The notes under the pieces: model-generated
The model's input: only the letters and a program-made list of their open reading frames with translations
Database searches by the model: none
What the model was told of the DNA's origin: nothing
Position numbers and translations under genes: made by a program
Part shown: in pieces, positions 29,138-35,608 of the stretch
How positions within the stretch are numbered: position 1 is the first letter of the stretch
How the letters are laid out: each line of letters starts with the position of its first letter
Assembly: GCA_946803715.1 (NCBI GenBank)
Contig: CAMPET010000017.1
Coordinates: forward strand, 522,001-557,608
Source of the DNA: Beroe ovata
Taxonomy: Eukaryota; Ctenophora; Nuda; Beroida; Beroidae
DNA length: 35,608 nt
Direction of reading: 5' to 3'

Positions 29138-30610
29138 ATGAGCATGGAGGGGATGACTGCTGCGGAAAAGTCATTCCAGATACAGATGCAGATGAGACGA
29201 AACACTGAAGAAATGACATCCTTCCTGAAGGATATGAGTGAGTGGAAGAATGATGTCGATCAAAGAGACGATCAGCTTAAAAAAACATCCAAAGATGCTT
29301 CTGTGTTACCGCCAGTAAGAAGTCAGCAGAAAGCAAAAAAGAAAAAGAAGAAGAAAAGTGTTAACTTCAGTGAACCCAACAATGCTGATGGTGAAGCCGA
29401 CAAAAAGGACGATAAAATTAAAGGCTATGATTACCGTGCCTGGGACAAGTTTGACGTGGATGCTGCAATCAAGGAGATTGATGGGGAGAAGGACTTATCA
29501 GACAAGGAGGAGAAAGAGGATGACCATGAAGAAGAAGGAAGTACAGACGATGAGGAAGAATTGAGGCTCGAGGAGGAAAGGAAGCAGCAGCAAGCATTCT
29601 ACTACAAGGAGAAGGGGAATGACTTTTTCAAACAAGGCAAGTGGGAAGATGCAGTGGAATGCTACACTAAGGGTTTGCAGCATGATGCACTTAATGCCGT
29701 GATATTTGCCAACAGGGCAATGGCCTTGCTCAAGCTGCAGAAATATGCTGCAGCTGTATCAGACTGTGATTGTTCCATTGAACTTGATGGTACCTACACA
29801 AAAGCTTATCTGAGGAGGGCAACAGCACACCTCAAACTAGGGAACAAGAAAGAGGCTTGTGACGACTTCAAGAAGGTATTGGAATTTGAGCCAGAAAACA
29901 AACTTGCCCTTACAACTGTTAAGAAACTACAAGTTGAACTGGAACCCGCTGTTGAGTATGTCCCGAGGAAGCCGGGGGATATCACGAACATGAGGCGTAC
30001 TCTTCCTCCTTCAGACAAGCCCATGGTCAGAATCCAGATTTATGATTTCAATTCTGATGAGTTTGATTTCAAGCCTACTCAGTTGAGGAAGGGTGACGAA
30101 GGGGCAACATCAAAGAGTAAGACAAATGAACAAGCTGGTAAAAAGGCTGGAGTGGGTTCAGCGATTTCAGAAAAAAAGCCTGCCGTGGTAGAATTTGAAA
30201 ACCTCCCCACCCGTATTCCCATGAACTATATTCAGTTCCAGACAGACATCAGGAAACTGAAGAACCACCCTGACAAGCTATTCGAATATATCAAGCAGAT
30301 TGATCCAGATATTTACCCCAAACTGTTCCAAGACAGTCTCGATGCTGACACCCTGTTCCTTATCTTGGACATACTGAACAAGTACTACATACCAAACCGG
30401 TTACCCGTCTACAGTGAGTTGTATTATCTGACTAAGGTGAGGCGCTTCGACATGGCCATCATGTTCAAAACTGAGAGACAACAACTCACTATCGGTCAAC
30501 TAGTCCAGTATGCTACAGAAACTGTTCAAGATAAGCTGGGAATCATTGGACTCATCAAGGCATACGACATCCTCGACTTGTCAAAGTATAACTTGGAAAA
30601 TATCGAGTGA
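29138..30610 (+). CDS. RPAP3: RPAP3-like R2TP co-chaperone (TPR protein)
   Basis: 490 residues, one exon (human RPAP3 665). RPAP3 bridges HSP90/HSP70 to PIH1D1 and RUVBL1/2 in R2TP, which assembles RNA polymerase II, snoRNPs and PIKKs. The N-terminus FQIQMQMRRNTEEMTSFLKD resembles human IELQLQVKQNAEELQDFMRD. Then come a Lys-rich patch (66-73), GYDYRAWDKFDVD (about 96-108), an acidic stretch, and one three-TPR domain (about 152-255) with KEKGNDFFKQGKWEDAVECY. The RPAP3_C domain is at about 355-475, with KQIDPDIYPKLFQDSLDAD and VRRFDMAIMF. Vertebrate RPAP3 has two TPR domains; here only one is present. A pyrimidine tract ending GATAG (29118-29122) and a TAG at 29131-29133 lie just upstream of the ATG. 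Confidence 0.92.
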   Translation: MSMEGMTAAEKSFQIQMQMRRNTEEMTSFLKDMSEWKNDVDQRDDQLKKTSKDASVLPPVRSQQKAKKKKKKKSVNFSEPNNADGEADKKDDKIKGYDYRAWDKFDVDAAIKEIDGEKDLSDKEEKEDDHEEEGSTDDEEELRLEEERKQQQAFYYKEKGNDFFKQGKWEDAVECYTKGLQHDALNAVIFANRAMALLKLQKYAAAVSDCDCSIELDGTYTKAYLRRATAHLKLGNKKEACDDFKKVLEFEPENKLALTTVKKLQVELEPAVEYVPRKPGDITNMRRTLPPSDKPMVRIQIYDFNSDEFDFKPTQLRKGDEGATSKSKTNEQAGKKAGVGSAISEKKPAVVEFENLPTRIPMNYIQFQTDIRKLKNHPDKLFEYIKQIDPDIYPKLFQDSLDADTLFLILDILNKYYIPNRLPVYSELYYLTKVRRFDMAIMFKTERQQLTIGQLVQYATETVQDKLGIIGLIKAYDILDLSKYNLENIE

Positions 30611-31383
30611 AAATGTTCAATCATACTGTTCAGTGTACAGTGTATTATATATTGGTGTTTTGTTACAGTCTAGAGGAAGAGGTGCTCCATTTTAAAAGAT
30701 GTAAGTGTTCTGTGACATGTTATACATAGAAACGTTATTTTTCCACTCTATAATCATATTGTATCAGATAGGTATATTGTAGATGATTGTGATGTCCAGG
30801 TTGAAATTTTTTTCAGTAAAGTTGATGACTCATCTGTGATATATCTGTGATATCTGGGCTTGAGATGAGGTTTGATATATTTGTGCAAGACACGGATTAC
30901 GGATAGGAAATATTATCGTGGCAGTGTGTGGCGTGGTTTTCCAGTAAATTGTGTCACATCCCTGTTGCAGCGCGGCCGACACGCAATAATCTTGCGATGC
31001 TTTTTGATATTGTCAGCATTAGTGATATCCACGCACATTTTAATTTCCAGCCGCGTAGTGTAGAAAATCAGCGATTTTTGGATCTTCCGGTAATATTTTT
31101 GAGTTTTTCATTGAGCTTCAGAACATCGTGCTTGATGTAATAGTGATATTTTCACCATCTGAAACCACTACTGTAACTGTGACCTTGTCAATGATATCAA
31201 ATTCGATAACTTATTTGTTCACACTGTACATTTTATACTTATTTGAAACTTTTTCAATAAATAATGCCTCTCACTTGGATTTTTAGCATCAGAAGAATTC
31301 CATGTCTTTATCCAACACTGATTTTTGGCAAATCCTCATAAAATCGGATCCAATGCCCCCACAACTCATATAGCTTGTTTCAG
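30611..31383. other. Interval between RPAP3 and the first recognisable NSUN5 exon
   Basis: AATAAA at 31256-31261 is the first such signal after ECD, PELP1 and RPAP3. The missing 5' exon(s) of NSUN5 should lie in this interval or upstream, but no translated segment matches the expected N-terminal sequence. Small ORFs near 30872-31140 look non-coding. Confidence 0.45.
31256..31261 (+). terminator. Polyadenylation signal downstream of RPAP3
   Basis: AATAAA 646 bases after the RPAP3 stop. It is the only canonical signal between the ECD start and NSUN5. Confidence 0.4.
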
Positions 31384-32662
31384 ATCACGCTGCGCTCACA
31401 GACATAGCTAAGGCTGGTGAACTTAAAGCAGTGAGTATCATAAACCGTATTTCGTTGTAGCAATGACAAATTCATTGCTCAATTTCTCATGAAGTGCTCG
31501 TGTGAGGTGCAGTGTACACAGAGTGCAGAATGACATCACCCACTTTCAGGATCCGTTCACACTGGTTCATCTGTACGAGTTACTATACCGTGGTAGTCTA
31601 AAGACAGGAGGACGTATTAAGAGTGAGCTAATGGGGAAATTACCACTCCTGAAAGAGGCAAAGACACGTGTGGAGACACGTGGTGTGAAATCACGTGTCA
31701 GAATCCCCTTGTACGTGCGAATCAACACCCTCAAGATAGGCGATGTGCACAATGTCGAGAAACAATTGAGACACGATTTTCCCAATGTTGACTTCTCCAG
31801 AGACGACCATGTCGGGATGCTATACAAGTTCCCGCCCTCCACAAACTTCTCCCGGTGCTCCTTGTACAGGAGAGGGGAGATAATACTACAGGATAAAGCG
31901 AGTTGTATGCCAGCAGCCGTGCTAAACCCACCACACCACGCAACCGTGCTTGATGCTTGTTCCGCCCCTGGTAACAAAACTCTGCACTTGTCAGCACTCA
32001 TGGGAAGCACAGGCAGAGTATTCGCCGTGGAGCGGGATTCAAAACGGTTCAGGAAGTTGGAGGGAAATGTGTCCCGCCATGGGGCAACGAACATAACCCC
32101 TGTACAGAGTGATTTCCTGGCCATAGACCCACAACAGGACCCGTATAACGGGGTTACCCACATCTTGGTGGACCCGTCTTGCTCAGGGTCAGGCATGTTG
32201 ACTGAGCGACTTCTCTCAGAGATAAACCCAACTCCACAATGTGAGATAACCGCCCTGTCTCAACTCCAGACAAAACTTCTCACCCATGCGCTTTCCTTCC
32301 CCTCCGTGCACCGTGTAGTATATTCCACGTGCTCAATATACGCAGAGGAGAATGAGCGCGTCGTGATGCACGTCCTAAACTCATGTTCCGGAGACTGGGA
32401 ATTGGAGCACGTGCTCCCCACTTGGGAAAGGCGTGGAGACGTGACAGTGTTTGGGGAGGCGTACAAGTGTGTGAGGTGTTTGCCACAGGACGGTACAAAC
32501 GGGTTTTTCCTGGCGTGTTTCAGGAGAATAGAGTCAAATGATGGGGAAGTTGAGGGGATGAAAATACAGAATCTATTCTCTGTTGGGCACTTAAACATGA
32601 GGTTCAAATTGAAACAACACTACAAGATTTCCCATAAGTTTATCAGAATTTCAAATAGGTAA
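31384..32662 (+). CDS. NSUN5: NSUN5-like 28S rRNA cytosine-5 methyltransferase, 5' end unresolved
   Basis: Two exons are visible: 31384-31430 (HAALTDIAKAGELKA, matching human SAVLDAVIASAGLLRA) with donor GTGAGT, and 31529-32662 after an acceptor GTGCAG; they join in phase. NSUN5 methylates one cytosine of large-subunit rRNA. Motifs: LILQDRASC-like IILQDKASCMPAAVL, SAM-binding DACSAPGNKT (about 31950), DPSCSGSGM (about 32171) and catalytic YSTCSIYAEENERVV (about 32320); both motif cysteines are present. FVRVNTLK-like YVRINTLK precedes them. The first exon's phase requires one base from an earlier exon, which should encode roughly 50 N-terminal residues and was not found. If transcription instead began at ATG 31502, the protein would lack that N-terminus. 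The long C-terminal tail of human NSUN5 is absent. Confidence 0.88.
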
Positions 32663-33142
32663 TATAATCAATAATGCATATTTTGGGTTGATAATAATAG
32701 TGCCAATTTTTTAACGTGAATGGACATGCTTCATGGAAAATCGATATTTCAGAATACAAGACGTGCAAGCATGAATTTTGTGCAAATTCTCATAAGGAAT
32801 AATTCGAATTAGAAAATCCGCCCCACGGAGGGTCCTATATTAACTTATTAGCGTCCCATCTCACTGTCCTATCACATTTCTGCTCTGTGAGTGTATTATT
32901 TCTTTGAACTTCTTATTTCGTTGCATTTTCGGTCTCGTAATCAGCTGTTTTCCTCAGACTCCATATTCTACTAGATTTGGCTTGCGGCAGGAGTTTGCTA
33001 CTGCATTGAGTTTTTGTTACCATTACATTAACCATGCTATTTACCATGTTACCAATCATTGATCAGCATAATCGTCTCGGTGTTATCAGTTACCCCTGAG
33101 TTAAGAGCACCTGTTCAATCATCATTCACTGCAGCTCTAGGC

Positions 33143-34520
33143 ATGCCCAGTTTGGTCCAGAAGAACAACAGCATCACTGCAAGTTACGATGACGATGACG
33201 AACTGGGCATCTCTGACAGTGCAACTCTACTTGGCAGCGAGTCACAGTGCAAGGTATGTGTGTTAATCTAACAATGATATTATTGTAAAGTGAAATGAAG
33301 TGTTTGAACACCGGTGAAATATTGTATGATCGACCGCTAGTCGCCAGTCGGTGTGGCACCCAGATCGGGTGGTTATTGGTGAGAGTATGACGGGAGTGAA
33401 AACACACCCACTGAGCTTCACTCCTCTGAAGTTGCAACATTCTCTCCTGCAGAATGTGGAAGACGCTTACGATGCTCTACTCATGAAGAAGGGGATGACG
33501 GCGTATGTTGTGATTGTTATAGTCTGCTCTGGTATCGGCCTTCTCTCGGACACTCTGGAGATCATGAGTCTCAGCTTTGCCAAGGACGATATCTCCTCAC
33601 ACTTTGGGGTTTGTGGTGTGTCTCGTGCAATGCCCGATCCAACCTATGTACACCGCACTATTGCGAAACGTGGTCCCAGTCGTTGCACCCTCAGTTAACC
33701 ACGTGTGTTGCAGTTGAGCAGACAGGAGGAGTCCACATTATCAGGGGCCCTGTTTGCAGGCATGCTGGTAGGGGGCCTCATTTGGGGCCGTGCCGCTGAT
33801 GTGTTTGGCAGACGACGAGTTCTGCTAATCAGTCTTTCCATGAATGGTTCCTGTGCTGCCTTGTCCGCTTTAGCTTCATCTTTCCCCATGTTCCTGACTG
33901 CTAGATTCTTTAGTGGCATAGGGTACGTGTTATAGCTATTCCGGATCCCCTACCTATTGTTGTTTAAAATCACTACTGCTAATTGCTGTATATCAGGGTA
34001 GGTGATTCACTGCAAATTGCTGTACAACAAGCTAAGTGATTCACTGCAAATTGGGGGAGGAGATTCACTCAGTCATATCCCCAGGGTAGGCGGTTCACTG
34101 CCAGTGATATTTTCCTACGTTTCGGAGTGGATACCACGGAGTAAAAAGGGGAGTGTGATTTCTGCTGTCGCCACTTGCTGGATGTTTGGTACCGTGTTGG
34201 CTGCTGGCCTTGCTTGGTTATTTCTACCGATGACAATCAACGCAGCCTTGTAAATAATTGTACCAACTTTTTGTTTTCCTGGAAAGCAGGATAGAATGCT
34301 GGAATTTGAACTATGAACATGGAAAGTTCAATCACCCCCCCTCAGTTGGAAACCATGGAGACTCTACCTTCTCACGTGCAGTGTACCCAGTTTCGCTGCT
34401 GCCATTATGTACTGCTACCTGGATGAGACCCCTCTATTCCTCATAGAAGTGGGAAAGACGGGGGAGGCCGTGGCAGTGCTCAGGAACTTCTGTGGTGGGA
34501 GGAACTTCCCAAACCTCCCG
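33143..34520 (+). CDS. SV2/SVOP-like major facilitator transporter, N-terminal half only
   Basis: Five exons: 33143-33253, 33453-33608, 33714-33922, 34085-34249 and 34346-34520, with GT-AG introns (199, 105, 162 and 96 bp) and consistent phases, 272 residues so far. A hydrophilic N-terminus with an acidic DDDDE patch leads to VEDAYDAL (as in SVOP). Six membrane segments follow: the MFS motif A (GRAADVFGRR) comes after TM2, FSGIGVGGSLPVIFSYVSEW covers TM4, and PWRLYLLTCSVPSF with DETPLFLIEVGK covers TM6 and the central-loop start. Features are mixed between SV2 (LISLSMN, GGSLPVIFSY) and SVOP. The ATG follows CTAG by two bases; an in-frame ATG at 33059 is possible. The last exon ends in donor GTAAGA at 34521, but the six C-terminal membrane segments are not found in the remaining 1.1 kb. 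Confidence 0.8.
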
Positions 34521-34676
34521 GTAAGAAACAAAGCTGTGGTTTAGCCGCAAATACACAAACTTGAAACAAGTTTCTTTCTCACAGACTATGATGTTACAAT
34601 TCAATTTAGAGTTCAGACGCAAAAAATTTACCTTGACATCAATCCATCCCGAGTAATCACAGGAATCGATACCTTA

Positions 34677-34846
34677 GGAGACATATTTATGGGGACAGCA
34701 TTTGAGGGTTCACCCAAATTGTAGCCGCCACGTTAAAATCCCAAACCTATTCAGGGGACGTAATTTGTGGATTTCTTGAAAAATCCCAATATTTTCGTTC
34801 CCCCAATGATTTGAACTCCGGAATTTTGATCCACACCAAAGTCTCC
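34677..34846. mobile_element. Possible TA-flanked fold-back element
   Basis: GGAGAC at 34677 and GTCTCC ending at 34846 are inverted repeats, each flanked outside by TA. Inner arms match only weakly. It may be a decayed MITE inserted in the last visible transporter intron. Weak evidence. Confidence 0.3.
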
Positions 34847-35547
34847 TATAATGTCGATAGAAATGCTGCCACAAAACGGCAACTCGGTAAGCCTCATTAC
34901 TGCCCGTATAAGGAATGATTATCCGTGCTTGTGATCTAATTATCTATCACATGCTGCAGCTTCTCCATGTTGAAGTCTCTCAATCACGTGGAATCACATG
35001 GGGTAATTTCGTACTGCTGCGCTGTTCCAGCCACTAGCAATGTAGCAGTTTCGTATTTCAAGCACAAAGAAATATCTCATTAGACTGAATATGAGCTCTA
35101 TCCACCCTCCATCNACAATTGGCAGTGAAGCATGGGAAAAGAGGTCAACCCAATCTGTCAATTTTCCTGCTGAGGAACTGTGCACATCCAGTGATCGAAT
35201 CAGTTTGTACTCAGCATAAAAATCTATACAATAGTAACTACTAAATAAGATTGATCTTAATTCTAAATGTGATTCTAATTCTCAGCCTTACCCTGACCCT
35301 AATCCACTGCAAGCCAGGCCATCATAAGGACATAAGCAGAGCCTAGGTTAGATAGAGCCTATTACCTAAAGGAAGAAAGCTGATCTTTCCTGATAAGAAT
35401 AAGAGCGGTCAGCTTACTCTTAGGAAAATACTAATCGGGTTTCGACCCATTTACTCAGCCTAGTCTAAACTCTAAATGTATCATCCGAACTATCCAAATT
35501 TCGAACTGAATGTCAATTTTTACTGGATTTAAGAAGTTTCTTAAATA

Positions 35548-35608
35548 GTACAGGTCTTAAATTGTACACGTCTTATTGGTACAGATCTTAATAAGTACAA
35601 CTAAGGTA
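35548..35608 (+). repeat. Start of a 15-16 bp tandem array at the window edge
   Basis: Three to four degenerate units based on GTACAGGTCTTAAATT, GTACACGTCTTATTG and GTACAGATCTTAATAA run into the end of the window. This could be the edge of a longer satellite. Confidence 0.6.

Larger units (their letters stand above)
34521..35608. other. Region after the last transporter exon, no clear exon
   Basis: No stretch encodes further membrane segments. An acceptor-like TTTCTTTCTCACAG at 34571-34584 is followed by a 24-codon open stretch ending in TAA, which would truncate the transporter; it has no family similarity. A single undetermined base is at 35114. Confidence 0.45.

Noticed and set aside
34585-34659. 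Possible sixth exon of the transporter after TTTCTTTCTCACAG.
   Set aside because: The 24 codons before TAA are hydrophilic and unlike any SV2/SVOP segment. Mentioned as an alternative end only.
1-35608. tRNA, rRNA, CRISPR or bacterial operon features.
   Set aside because: I found no cloverleaf-like sequence, rRNA segment or regularly spaced repeat array with spacers. The window is eukaryotic throughout.

Overview
The window is nuclear DNA from a compact, AT-rich invertebrate animal genome. It holds eukaryote-specific genes (dynactin p62, WDR6, AGK, POP5, NUBPL, EMC8, CCDC22, ECD, PELP1, RPAP3, NSUN5 and an SV2/SVOP-type transporter). Introns have GT-AG ends and lengths of about 80-220 bp, several long genes lack introns in the coding region, and AATAAA signals follow some genes. 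The lineage cannot be fixed from the window. All identifications come from reading translations against remembered family members; no search was run.

Layout. Bases 1-3272 carry no convincing gene and are rich in repeats: an inverted-repeat element, a MITE with a 9-bp target duplication, GC-cored repeats and a perfect 84-bp palindrome. Bases 3273-9457 hold DCTN4, WDR6 and AGK on the plus strand. An unrecognised protein lies on the minus strand (9785-10465). POP5 and a small unknown ORF follow (11136-12311), then a two-exon secreted, probably GPI-anchored cysteine-rich protein (13498-14334). Bases 14335-18990 are gene-poor and contain a large direct duplication whose second copy begins at an N and carries a second GC-cored palindrome. 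Bases 19072-24064 hold NUBPL, EMC8 and CCDC22. Bases 24895-30610 hold ECD, PELP1 and RPAP3. NSUN5 (5' end unresolved) and the N-terminal half of an SV2/SVOP-like transporter finish the window, followed by about 1 kb with no clear exon.

The main cross-cutting observation is that 14 of 15 genes lie on the plus strand and most start codons sit 1-7 bases after a TAG that looks like a 3' splice site. Several closely spaced neighbours (WDR6-AGK, POP5-ORF118, NUBPL-EMC8, ECD-PELP1-RPAP3) have no AATAAA between them, but one lies downstream of most groups. This fits spliced-leader trans-splicing of polycistronic or tightly packed genes, although 5'UTR cis-introns are an alternative. The ECD-PELP1-RPAP3 group is also functionally suggestive: ECD and RPAP3 are both tied to the R2TP/HSP90 assembly machinery, and PELP1 is a ribosome-assembly factor. 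POP5, WDR6 and NSUN5 add further RNA processing or modification functions.
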